Source: Hungatella sp. (GTDB lineage Bacteria > Bacillota > Clostridia > Lachnospirales > Lachnospiraceae). Taken from it: 54,129 nt of DNA. Position numbers and translations under genes: made by a program. This document shows positions 43,479 to 52,042 of the stretch, one piece after another. The DNA lies in NCBI GenBank assembly GCA_009712635.1, contig WASS01000011.1, positions 1 through 54,129 on the forward strand, in the 5' to 3' direction. A model generated the notes under the pieces. It was not told the DNA's origin, made no database searches, and was given only the letters and a program-made list of their open reading frames with translations. Positions within the stretch are counted from its first letter, which is position 1; each line of letters starts with the position of its first letter.

Positions 43479-45035
43479 ATGAATTACAATCAGGTAAATG
43501 ATTTCGGACAGGAAACAGGAATCGCCGGACAAATGGGGGGTATGCTCCCTGACGGCATGGAAGGTCTTACAGGTAAAAATATTCAGACAGAGCTTGCTGC
43601 AAAGCTCCAGACAACAGTGGTCGGAGGGTATACCAAAAAGAGTGTGGAAGAATATGCTTTAGAAATGAGGAATAATCTGATGCTGATAAAGATGCAGCTG
43701 GAGCAGCAGATCCGTGAACTGTCCGCTGAAAAAGTCAGTGTGACCCAGGAATGCCAGGTGCTTCGGGAGCAATTAAACACAGCGGAGGAAAAGCTTTCCG
43801 ATGCAATCGCGCTAAAGGAAAGGGCATTGCAGGAAGCAAGGCTGTCAGCAGAAAAATTGAAAGAATGGGAGAACCAGCATTCCGATTATGAAGAAATGCA
43901 GCTGCAGAAAGAAATGTATGAGGAAGAGATCTCCCAAAAAGAACAGGATATTATCCGGTTGAATGGACAATTATCAAATTATCAGCAGGATTATGAAGCT
44001 CTTAAGGTAAAGCTGAAGGATATGGAGGAGGACCTATTAAAGGTTTCCCTGGGCCTGTCTCAGCCGGATACGGAAGAAATGCTGCGGCAGAAAGAGGAGG
44101 CTGAACAAAAATATGAAAAGCTTCTTATGAAACTGGAAGAAAACACCATAGCGTTAGAGCAGGAGCGCCAGGCCCGAAAGGAAGAACGGGAGCAGCAAAG
44201 CCTGATGACAGAAAGAGGAAAATGGGAGCAGCAGGCTTTGATCGTTGAACGGGAAAAACTGGAACAGCAGATCCTGTCAGCTGAAAAGGAAAAATCGGAA
44301 CACCAGGCTTTCATAGCCGAGCGGGAAAAACTGGAGCAGCAGGCTTTGACGGCTGAAAAGGAAAAATGGGAGAAGAAGCTTGATGATTTAAAGAAGCAGT
44401 ACGAAGAACAGGAGAATTATAAAAAGGAGCTGGAAGAAAAGGTTGATGTTTTATATAAGAATTATGAGGAAAACACATCCCGGATAAAAAGGCAGGAGCA
44501 GCAGATTGAAGAAAAGGACATGCTTTTGAACCATTACCAGGGGCAGGAGCAGGGGACCATACTGACCCGCCAGGAGAATCAAAAGTTAAAAGATACCATA
44601 GATTCCTTAAAAGAAACGATTCAGATGATTATGGAACAGATGGAAACTCAGTCTGAAAGCATGAACCTTTACATGGAGCGTACAACCCAGGAACGGGATA
44701 CTCTTAAAAAATCGATCGGGGAACAGGCAGCGCTGAAACTTCAGAATGTGGAACTGCTGGACATCCAGAGAGGCCTGCTGGCCCAGATCGAGGAGCTGAA
44801 ATCCAGAAATATGCAGCTGGAGAAAGGTATGGAGCTGCAGAAAAAAGTATCTTTACCCGTGGAACGGGATAAACGGGGTGTATTGCCGGAAAAACCTTCT
44901 GTCAGCGCAGAAAGGGAGACTTCTGACCCGGAGCTGTTTACCTGTGATAAAGCCATGCAGAAAGCCAGGGGATTGTTCTCTGTGATGGAAGGAGAGTATG
45001 CCGAGAAGACCAGGGAGGTAAAGAACATTGGCTGA
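43479..45035 (+). CDS. Long coiled-coil protein with DivIVA-like start
   Basis: The 518-residue protein is mostly coiled coil (about 60-450), with near-repeats of the form EREKLEQQxLxAEKEKxE. Near residue 48 lies GGYTKKSVEEYALEM, the GYxxxxVDxYL-type motif of DivIVA/GpsB proteins that bind curved membranes or poles. It may position the pilus machine in the cell together with the TadZ-like ATPase. The start at 43479 follows AAAGGAGG at 43464-43471; the in-frame codon at 43458 lies inside the previous gene. Confidence 0.65.
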   Translation: MNYNQVNDFGQETGIAGQMGGMLPDGMEGLTGKNIQTELAAKLQTTVVGGYTKKSVEEYALEMRNNLMLIKMQLEQQIRELSAEKVSVTQECQVLREQLNTAEEKLSDAIALKERALQEARLSAEKLKEWENQHSDYEEMQLQKEMYEEEISQKEQDIIRLNGQLSNYQQDYEALKVKLKDMEEDLLKVSLGLSQPDTEEMLRQKEEAEQKYEKLLMKLEENTIALEQERQARKEEREQQSLMTERGKWEQQALIVEREKLEQQILSAEKEKSEHQAFIAEREKLEQQALTAEKEKWEKKLDDLKKQYEEQENYKKELEEKVDVLYKNYEENTSRIKRQEQQIEEKDMLLNHYQGQEQGTILTRQENQKLKDTIDSLKETIQMIMEQMETQSESMNLYMERTTQERDTLKKSIGEQAALKLQNVELLDIQRGLLAQIEELKSRNMQLEKGMELQKKVSLPVERDKRGVLPEKPSVSAERETSDPELFTCDKAMQKARGLFSVMEGEYAEKTREVKNIG

Positions 45036-45549
45036 CTTGAAAGGTAAGGATGAAAACGGGCAGTCAATCCTGGAATTTGCCCTGATTCTGCCTATTATAG
45101 TGCTGCTCTTTACTGCTCCTGTGGATTTCTTTATCTGCATGAACACAAAGATGACATTAAGCAGTGCAGCCAGCGAATGTATCAGCCATCTGGACTATTC
45201 TGATATTTCTTCGGGAACGGTGAGCAATAAGCTGACACAGATAATTATGCAGAATTTCACCGAACGGCTGGATCCAACAAAGGTTAATATTGAGGAATTG
45301 AACGCAGGAAGCAGTCAAAAGAACGATTACAGTTATTACGTTTACTCCAGTGATCTGGCCAATCCATCTGATTTTGGGAGCCAGTTTGAGGTGCGCCCCG
45401 GTAGTTATGAGTATACTGAGGTACAGCTGCAGCTTTCTTATGAACGCCCTGCAGTAACCTTTTGGGGAACGTTCTTTCTGGGCAATACATATAAAGTGAA
45501 AACACCTGTTTATTCCCGTGATATTTATATAAGCGGCTATACTCCATAG
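45028..45549 (+). CDS. TadE-like pseudopilin 1
   Basis: The 173-residue protein starts at a TTG with CAGGGAGGT 8 bp upstream and overlaps the end of the coiled-coil gene. It has a class III-type leader ENGQSILEFALIL (cleavage after Gly, Glu at +5), a hydrophobic helix and a beta-rich outside domain. TadE-like proteins are processed by the same peptidase and are needed for pilus assembly. Confidence 0.82.
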   Translation: MADLKGKDENGQSILEFALILPIIVLLFTAPVDFFICMNTKMTLSSAASECISHLDYSDISSGTVSNKLTQIIMQNFTERLDPTKVNIEELNAGSSQKNDYSYYVYSSDLANPSDFGSQFEVRPGSYEYTEVQLQLSYERPAVTFWGTFFLGNTYKVKTPVYSRDIYISGYTP

Positions 45550-45572
45550 TACGGACGGGAGGAGGATAATGT

Positions 45573-46121
45573 ATGAAATGTTTTCTGATTTTGAAACAGG
45601 AGAAAGGGCAGGGAATGGTAGAATTTGCACTGGTCTTTCCTATTTTTATTATAATCATTCTTTTCATAATCGAAGTGAGCTGGATTACATACCAGCAGAC
45701 TGTTTTCGATCAGAGTTACCAGTACTCCAGCTGGTCTGTACAGGCATCGGATTTCGGGGATTCGGATCCTCTTAATACCTGCCCGTCCAGCGCTGTCTAC
45801 ACCGGAAATACGGTGTCAGACCCTTTGATGGAAAGAATAAAAGAAGCCAGTTTTTGGGGCTTTTTACCGGAGAATTTAACAGTGAGTGATGCAAAGGCAG
45901 TAATGAAAAATGTAGAAAAGCCCTTTTCGGTGCCAGGCCGGACACCGGCTGACACCATAACGGCAATCAGCCGTACCCGCTATATGGATTTAAATGCCAC
46001 CCTGTCCTATGATATATACCCTCTTACCTTTTTGGGACGGCAGGTTTTTGGATCCAGGGTGACAAAGGAAAAAAAATTAAGCTGCAGCCGGGTCGTATCC
46101 ACCCAGCACAGATCTGAGTAG
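45573..46121 (+). CDS. TadE-like pseudopilin 2
   Basis: The 182-residue protein has the leader EKGQGMVEFALVF with Glu at +5 after the Gly cleavage site, a hydrophobic helix, and an outside domain with two to four Cys/aromatic blocks. GGGAGGAGG precedes the ATG. Sequence outside the leader differs from pseudopilin 1, so the two probably have separate positions in the pilus base. Confidence 0.82.
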   Translation: MKCFLILKQEKGQGMVEFALVFPIFIIIILFIIEVSWITYQQTVFDQSYQYSSWSVQASDFGDSDPLNTCPSSAVYTGNTVSDPLMERIKEASFWGFLPENLTVSDAKAVMKNVEKPFSVPGRTPADTITAISRTRYMDLNATLSYDIYPLTFLGRQVFGSRVTKEKKLSCSRVVSTQHRSE

Positions 46122-46149
46122 CTTTGGGGTACAAAAAAGGGAGGAAAGC

Positions 46150-46719
46150 ATGAAATGTAAAGCCAGGTGGAAAAAAAAGTTTGCCTGTTTTGGCCGGGAA
46201 GATGGAAATATTCTGCTGCTTTTCGCCGGAAGCCTGACTGTCCTGATTTTTTTTATAGGGATATCCATGGATCTGGGGCTCATTTATTTAAAGCGCAATG
46301 CACTGATGAATCTATGCCAGCTTGTGAAAGAAGACAGGTTTACGTTCCAGGATTCCATTCGATATTCCGATAATCCGGGGAAGGACAGCTTTACCATGAT
46401 AGAAGATGCCATAAGAAGGAATCATTTTGATGGAACAGTGAAGGTTTATTTTAAAGAAGATGCACCGGAGACCAATTACCGATATTACAAAATACGGACA
46501 CAGCTCAGCGAAGAATATTCTTATACATTTTTAAAGATTTTCGGAGCTGATACGACTACCATTACCGTTTATTTTGACGGAGGTGAGACATACGGAGAAG
46601 GGATTTCGGATGTCATATGGCATCCTGCTTTACCGGTTTCCAGCTATAATGGTTCTTATACCAGCCAGCCTGACGGAAGCTTTGGGTATGACAGTGCAGA
46701 TATACCGGCTGACTGGTAA
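46150..46719 (+). CDS. TadE/TadG-like pseudopilin 3
   Basis: The 189-residue protein begins REDGNILLLFAGSLTVLIFF, which resembles the TadG/TadE N-terminus, but the residue at +5 after the Gly is Leu, not Glu. So it may be left uncut or be cut poorly. The outside domain is short compared with true TadG (which carries a VWA domain); the separate VWA protein at 48017 could supply that function. Confidence 0.7.
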   Translation: MKCKARWKKKFACFGREDGNILLLFAGSLTVLIFFIGISMDLGLIYLKRNALMNLCQLVKEDRFTFQDSIRYSDNPGKDSFTMIEDAIRRNHFDGTVKVYFKEDAPETNYRYYKIRTQLSEEYSYTFLKIFGADTTTITVYFDGGETYGEGISDVIWHPALPVSSYNGSYTSQPDGSFGYDSADIPADW

Positions 46720-46744
46720 CGAATAAATATGAGGTAATTTTAAA

Positions 46745-47986
46745 ATGCAAAAGAAAATTTTTTCAGTTGCCGTTTTTCTGATTGCAGCGGCGTGTATTCT
46801 CACTGCATGCAAAAAGAGCGGCTTTATTTTAAAAAAGGATCCAGCCAGGGAATCTACACTTACATTTTGGCATTGGGACACCGGACACGAAGAATTTTAT
46901 GAGAAAATCGCATCGGAATATGCGAAAGAACATGATGGAATAAAAATAAATATCAGGCTGGTTCCCTATGAAACTTATACAGAGGAGTGGTTTAAAGCTG
47001 CTGCAGAAGGTGAAACTGCAGATGTTTTTGCCATTCCTCCTGAAAGTCTGAATGAATTTATAGACAGCGAAAAGCTTGAGGCACTGACCTATACAGATCT
47101 CATCCCTGCAGGCAGTGAAGAGGAATTTCTTATAAACAGGCCAGGAAAAGAGAAGGCTTATGCCCTTCCAGCAGCCGGCAGTCTTCCGGTGATTTTTTAT
47201 AATAAAGATATTTATGAACAGAATCAGCTTGTTATTCCTGAAACACTTTCAGATTTTGTGACAAACTGTGCCATATTAAAACAGTCTTCCTGCCAGCCGT
47301 TTGCCATGTCGCTGACTGAGGAAGGGCTGTTTGACTCTTTTGATTTTACAGCCGGGATTCTGGCTAACGGAAAAAGCCTGAAGGGGCAAAAATCTGAGAA
47401 ACAGGACTTTAAAAAGCTGCTGGGTAAAAATACCGGCTATTATGATCTGCTTGGAATTGCAATGGAATTGTCACTGGATAAGGAAAACTGTGTAAAGGGA
47501 CATCAGGCATTGTTAGAAAATTTTGCACAGAACAAATACGCTATGATCTGCGGCACCACAGAGGACATTGACGTATTGAATGAGCGCATGTCATCTTCCT
47601 TTGGGTGGTTCGCGCTGCCGGGAGAGGATTATACAAAAGCAGGAGTCTGGAAGGCTAATCATATGTACGGGGCTGCAAAAAAGGGAAAATCAGTGAAGGA
47701 AGCAAAAAAATTCCTTTCTTATTTTATTACCCAAAAGAATCAGCTTGCATTCTCATCGGAGTTTGGGATGCTTCCGGCTGTAAGAGGCATAAAGCCGGAT
47801 GATAAGGAAATCTGGCAGGCATACGAGCTGGTAAACGGAAAAAAGGATGTGTATTTCCAATTTTTTCAGACCATGTCACAGGAAGACAGAACGTTATGTG
47901 CCAAGAATTTAGATTTGATATTTTCAGGTAAAGTAACGGATCCGGAAGGCTTCTTAACAGAGTGGATCAAAAGACTGAAAAATTAG
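46745..47986 (+). CDS. Extracellular solute-binding lipoprotein inside the Tad operon
   Basis: The 413-residue protein has a lipobox (ILTAC) and the fold pattern of family 1 ABC solute-binding proteins (LTFWHWDTGHEEFYEKIASEYAKEH, ADVFAIPPESL, ALPAAGSLPVIFYNKDIYE). No permease or ATPase of a transporter is near. It sits 25 bp after pseudopilin 3 and 30 bp before the VWA adhesin. It may have been recruited as a surface sensor, or be an unlinked sugar-binding protein. Confidence 0.8.
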   Translation: MQKKIFSVAVFLIAAACILTACKKSGFILKKDPARESTLTFWHWDTGHEEFYEKIASEYAKEHDGIKINIRLVPYETYTEEWFKAAAEGETADVFAIPPESLNEFIDSEKLEALTYTDLIPAGSEEEFLINRPGKEKAYALPAAGSLPVIFYNKDIYEQNQLVIPETLSDFVTNCAILKQSSCQPFAMSLTEEGLFDSFDFTAGILANGKSLKGQKSEKQDFKKLLGKNTGYYDLLGIAMELSLDKENCVKGHQALLENFAQNKYAMICGTTEDIDVLNERMSSSFGWFALPGEDYTKAGVWKANHMYGAAKKGKSVKEAKKFLSYFITQKNQLAFSSEFGMLPAVRGIKPDDKEIWQAYELVNGKKDVYFQFFQTMSQEDRTLCAKNLDLIFSGKVTDPEGFLTEWIKRLKN

Positions 47987-48016
47987 AAGGAGAAGTAGTG
48001 TGCGGAGGTAAAAACA

Positions 48017-50785
48017 ATGTTTAAAATAATAAGAAAAGGGCTGCCGGTCATGCTGCTGGCAATCTTCGGACTGTTTCTTTGTCCTGAAAAGACCCTGGCA
48101 GCTTCTGCCCAGCCCTTGACGATCTATGTAACTACCGTTATTGATAATTCAGCCGATTATCCGAATCAGGCCGGACAGATAAATTCCAGATACGACGCAA
48201 AACGGATCTATCAGATGTCAAAAACCAGCAGCTATCCGGCTTATTATCCATCCGGATATGAAACAGGAGTGGTAACTGTGAAAAACGGCTTCACATCAAC
48301 CGTGAAGTTCTCCGGAAAATCATCAGGCACAAACTGCAATACGGTCTGGTTCGGGGCAAACGGATATACCGATTCCCATTTGAGTCTGGTCTCCGTAGAA
48401 TACGGCAAGAACGTAAGCGCTTATACCTATAACGGAACCGGAAACGCTTCCGATCCATTTGCTGCCCAGGCCTATAACTGGATTTCTATCGGCGGTAATG
48501 CGGCCGAGGTCAGGGTTACCCTTCATTTTAAATATAATCCTGATATTGATGAGGTACCGCCAGAGGAGGTGCCGGAGCCGGATCATAAGAAAGTGATCGA
48601 TTATCTTGGCGATGGTGCCGGAAACCCGGATACAGATGCCCATGGGGTTAATGATTATCGGATTTATCTGGATTTAACCACCAGCAGGGAAGAGGAAGCG
48701 AAAAAATCAGATATTATTTTTGTTTTGGATGTCAGTAATTCCATGGAAGAATCAATGGGAAGTCAAACCAGGTTCCAGGTTATGAAACAGACGGTATACA
48801 ATGCGGTATCGACTCTTTCAGAAAATCCGGATAACCGCTTTTCCATTATCACCTTCGGAACGAATTCCAATCTTGTGGTTTCAGGAAGCACAGACAGGGA
48901 CAGTCTGCTTCAGACTATTAATTCCCTGGCTCTTCCTGGAGGATTAGAAGGCGGAACAAATTATTACCAGTCCATGAATCAGGCATCTGAACTGATCGGA
49001 GGGATTTCCTCACCGGGAGCCGAGCAGGTTGTGTTTTTCATCACCGATGGGCAGCCTACGGCAGCGACTCCTGCTGCACAGGCTCTGGGGTATTCCGTTT
49101 ACACAGAGGTAGGAACGGTTTACGCTGCTGATGCTGCCAGGCGGATGCAGGGAGTTGACCGGTTTTATTCTATTTTCATGGGCAGCAGTACCGGAGGTGC
49201 ATCGACTCTGCAGACCATTACCCAGATGGTTAATACCAATATAGAAAAATATATGGTACAGGCAGCCAGCGCAGAGCAAATTGGCAATGCATTTAACCGG
49301 TTCTTATCACAAATCAGCAATTCCTTTTACGATGTGACAATCTATGATCAGCTTTCTGAGTACGTTGATTATATGGGAGACCTAAAGGTGATGCGTCAGA
49401 GCGGCAGCGCACAGCCGGAATATCTGTCCGACGGCAGCGATTATACGGCAGGCTTTGAAAACGCCGGGATAAATATAAAGCTGTTAAGCGGAACCTTGCC
49501 GGCCAGCCGTTATGTTGTATCTTTTAATGTACGCGCCTCCGAAAAAGCAATGGATTCCTATGATTCAAACCAAAGCTATCCCCATACAGGAGATTCCGGC
49601 ACGGATTATCCAGGCAACAGCACCAGTTCGGGAATGTCCGGATTTTACTCCAATTCAAAAGCCGGGCTTACCTATTCATACGGAAAAAGCGGTAAGGCTG
49701 AGTATGCCTACAATAAGCCGGTGGTCCAGGTCGTTGAACCGGAAGCTGTTAAGGCCGAAATTCAATTAAAAAAGATTTTAACAGGTATGACACTGGAGGC
49801 AGGCAGCTTTCAGTTTGAGATCAGCAGGATTTCAGAAGGGAAAGAAATTCCTGTTGCAACGGCTTTTAATGATGGGGAAGGCAATATTACATTTCCGGAA
49901 GTGGAACTGAAAAAACCAGGTTTTTTTTTCTATCATGTAAAGGAAATCATTCCACAAAAGAAAATACCGGGCATGGTATACGATACGAAGACGATTCAGG
50001 TAGAGGCAGAAGCTGTAAGATCTGGGGATGAACTAAAAGCCCAGGTCCGTTATCCGACAGATGTTTCCTTTGTAAATCATTATGAACCGCAGCCGGTATC
50101 GGTAAGCCTGAATGCTCAGAAAGTGCTTTTGGGAAGAACCTTAAAGAAAGGGATGTTCCAATTCCGGCTTCTAAACGGAAACAATGAGGGAGTGGAGACG
50201 GTGTCCAATGATGGTTCTGGAAAAATCAGTTTCTCCCCGCTCACATTTACAAAACAAGGAACCTACACGTATCTGATCCGGGAGTCTGTTCCCATTCCTG
50301 CCGATCCGAATATAACCTATGATTTAAAAACCATCACGGCAAAAGTTTTGGTGACGGACAGCGGCGGCAAGCTGAAGGCAGAAGTTTCCTATTGGCCCGA
50401 TCAGGTATTTAAGAATAGTTTTGCTTATCAGACGGAATCGGCGACTATTGAAGTGAAAAAGGTATTGACCGGAATGCAGCTCACCGCCGGACTGTTTGAA
50501 TTTGAACTTAAGGACATGGAAACTGGTGATACTAAAAAAACAAAAAACAGGGCAGATGGCACTGTCGGTTTTATGGAATCCTATGATGAACCTGGTGAAC
50601 ATACTTATCAGATCCGGGAAATAAAACCTTCTGAACCCATTCCGTATATGAATTATGACAGCAAAATTGTAACCGTTACAGTACTGGTAAAAGATGATGG
50701 TACGGGAAATTTAGTCACAACAGTGGAATACCCTGATGATAAAACTTTTTATAATTCCTATAAGATCCGCGGAGGGATCTGGTAA
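48017..50785 (+). CDS. VWA adhesin with three FctA/Spy0128-like domains
   Basis: The 922-residue protein has a signal peptide (about 1-31), an unassigned N-domain, a VWA domain at about 232-435 with the MIDAS-type DVSNS, and three tandem pilin-like domains starting near 578, 690 and 815. Each has the K-V/I-L-x-G block (IQLKKILTG, AQKVLLG, VKKVLTG), a Y-x-x-(K/R)-E segment and a final N (FVNHY, FKNSF, FYNSY), the residues that form Lys-Asn isopeptide bonds with a catalytic Glu in the Spy0128 family. There is no LPXTG sorting signal, so sortase attachment is unlikely. Most likely a pilus tip adhesin, the TadG counterpart. Confidence 0.82.
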   Translation: MFKIIRKGLPVMLLAIFGLFLCPEKTLAASAQPLTIYVTTVIDNSADYPNQAGQINSRYDAKRIYQMSKTSSYPAYYPSGYETGVVTVKNGFTSTVKFSGKSSGTNCNTVWFGANGYTDSHLSLVSVEYGKNVSAYTYNGTGNASDPFAAQAYNWISIGGNAAEVRVTLHFKYNPDIDEVPPEEVPEPDHKKVIDYLGDGAGNPDTDAHGVNDYRIYLDLTTSREEEAKKSDIIFVLDVSNSMEESMGSQTRFQVMKQTVYNAVSTLSENPDNRFSIITFGTNSNLVVSGSTDRDSLLQTINSLALPGGLEGGTNYYQSMNQASELIGGISSPGAEQVVFFITDGQPTAATPAAQALGYSVYTEVGTVYAADAARRMQGVDRFYSIFMGSSTGGASTLQTITQMVNTNIEKYMVQAASAEQIGNAFNRFLSQISNSFYDVTIYDQLSEYVDYMGDLKVMRQSGSAQPEYLSDGSDYTAGFENAGINIKLLSGTLPASRYVVSFNVRASEKAMDSYDSNQSYPHTGDSGTDYPGNSTSSGMSGFYSNSKAGLTYSYGKSGKAEYAYNKPVVQVVEPEAVKAEIQLKKILTGMTLEAGSFQFEISRISEGKEIPVATAFNDGEGNITFPEVELKKPGFFFYHVKEIIPQKKIPGMVYDTKTIQVEAEAVRSGDELKAQVRYPTDVSFVNHYEPQPVSVSLNAQKVLLGRTLKKGMFQFRLLNGNNEGVETVSNDGSGKISFSPLTFTKQGTYTYLIRESVPIPADPNITYDLKTITAKVLVTDSGGKLKAEVSYWPDQVFKNSFAYQTESATIEVKKVLTGMQLTAGLFEFELKDMETGDTKKTKNRADGTVGFMESYDEPGEHTYQIREIKPSEPIPYMNYDSKIVTVTVLVKDDGTGNLVTTVEYPDDKTFYNSYKIRGGIW

Positions 50786-50833
50786 TTATAGTTATGAATA
50801 TTAATTTTATTTATATACACTACTAAATCATGT

Positions 50834-50839
50834 TATAAT
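50834..50839 (+). promoter_or_regulatory. -10 box candidate of the AraC-type regulator gene
   Basis: TATAAT at 50834-50839, with TTATAT 17 bp upstream as a poor -35 box. It lies 60 bp before the regulator start in the only AT-rich gap after the pilus operon. No terminator is seen between the adhesin gene and this site. Confidence 0.45.
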
Positions 50840-50899
50840 TATTTAAAATGCCGTATCTAATGAAGCATTTATAAAACAGGAAAGGGTGTGACAAACTAG

Positions 50900-51862
50900 A
50901 TGGACCTCATGGAATCAACCAGAAGATCAAAATACAAAGAGCCAATCCAGCACGGAAACGCCTTCTTCCCATTCAGCACCCACGAAACCGATATCAGGAT
51001 AAGGGAAGGAAAAACCTCTCATACCTACATTATGAACGGAGAGAACTTTGGCGGTCTGGTTGGTCTGGGCCAGGAGCCTCCCCTATATTTCCACTGCCAC
51101 AGGGAGCTGGAACTATTCTGGGTATGCAAAGGAACTGCCAGAATCAGCATAGAAAATGAAGTGATTCAAGTTCATGAAGGTGATGTTCTGTTAATACGTC
51201 CAGACAGAATCCACGGCTCCAACGATTTTTTAAAAGAAGACCTCATCTACCGGACAATCTTATTCAGCTACGAGTTCGTAGGCAGTATGGAGAATGATGT
51301 CATCAGGCAAAATTACATAGACCCCCTATTTTCCCTAACGACCGGACCTTATATCTTTTCGCCATCCGGACAGCAGGAGAGTGAAAGACAGTACCAAATT
51401 TTAAATGAAGCATACGCCATATATGAAAATGGCCAAAAGGGATTTGAACTGCTTTTAAAAGCCAGAATACTGGAATTCTTCTATGAAGTAGTAAAAAGCG
51501 GAAAAATTTTACCAATACAGGAACAGACCGATACAGGAATCGGCTTATTTATGAAAAACATCAATCATTACATAACGGAAAATTACACAAACAGAATCGA
51601 ACTGAGCGACGCAGCTAAGCACGTTTCCATGAGCAAAGGGTATTTTTGCCGCTACTTTAAACATGCATTTCACATGACCTTTCATGAGTACCTGACTCAT
51701 GCGCGGCTGAGAGAAGCTGAGAATCTGGTTCGCACCACACACCTTGGTATGGAAGAGATTGCAATCCGCACCGGCTTTTCCAATTCCAGTTACTTTACAG
51801 TCAGTTTTAAGAAACATTACCATATGATTCCAACAAAATATCGGAAAGAAGTCAATATTTAA
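50900..51862 (+). CDS. AraC-family transcriptional regulator with cupin sensor
   Basis: The 320-residue protein has an N-terminal cupin domain (FHCHRELELFWVCKGTARISIENEVIQVHEGDVLLIRP) that would bind a sugar-like ligand, and a C-terminal double helix-turn-helix domain (IELSDAAKHVSMSKGYFCRYFKHAFHMTFHEYLTHARLREAENL ... EEIAIRTGFSNSSYFTVSFKKHY). It probably controls the GH31 gene next to it. The start at 50900 is 9 bases before another in-frame ATG at 50909; either is possible. Confidence 0.88.
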   Translation: MDLMESTRRSKYKEPIQHGNAFFPFSTHETDIRIREGKTSHTYIMNGENFGGLVGLGQEPPLYFHCHRELELFWVCKGTARISIENEVIQVHEGDVLLIRPDRIHGSNDFLKEDLIYRTILFSYEFVGSMENDVIRQNYIDPLFSLTTGPYIFSPSGQQESERQYQILNEAYAIYENGQKGFELLLKARILEFFYEVVKSGKILPIQEQTDTGIGLFMKNINHYITENYTNRIELSDAAKHVSMSKGYFCRYFKHAFHMTFHEYLTHARLREAENLVRTTHLGMEEIAIRTGFSNSSYFTVSFKKHYHMIPTKYRKEVNI

Positions 51863-51884
51863 TCACACCGCACCCATCCCACAA

Positions 51885-51918
51885 GAGAGGAGCCCCATTC
51901 ATTTACGGAGCTTCTCTC
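51885..51918 (+). terminator. Terminator of the AraC-type regulator gene
   Basis: GAGAGGAGC at 51885-51893 pairs with GCTTCTCTC at 51910-51918 (one G-U in the RNA), followed by CTTTCTT. It is a near copy of the hairpin at 35198-35239. Confidence 0.75.
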
Positions 51919-51936
51919 CTTTCTTATTCCCTCCCC

Positions 51937-51956
51937 TATAAAGTCACTTTTTTAAT
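51937..51956 (+). repeat. 20-bp direct repeat shared with 35251-35270
   Basis: TATAAAGTCACTTTTTTAAT occurs here and, identically, at 35251-35270, 16.7 kb upstream. Each copy lies about 20 bp behind a copy of the AraC-gene terminator. Together with the gene fragment at 35143-35197 this marks a duplicated segment that brackets the recombinase and pilus locus. The rest of the 51863-52042 gap contains the GH31 promoter region, with no clear -35/-10 pair. Confidence 0.75.
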
Positions 51957-52042
51957 AAAAGAGGTCAATAAAAACAGGGTAACTTCATGTGCATACAACT
52001 AAAATAATAGTATGTATCTGATAGAAAGGGGTAAAAAAAGGC

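Noticed and set aside
48017-50785. Sortase anchoring of the VWA adhesin
   Set aside because: The C-terminus (FYNSYKIRGGIW) has no LPXTG-type motif, no hydrophobic segment and no basic tail; no sortase gene is in the window.
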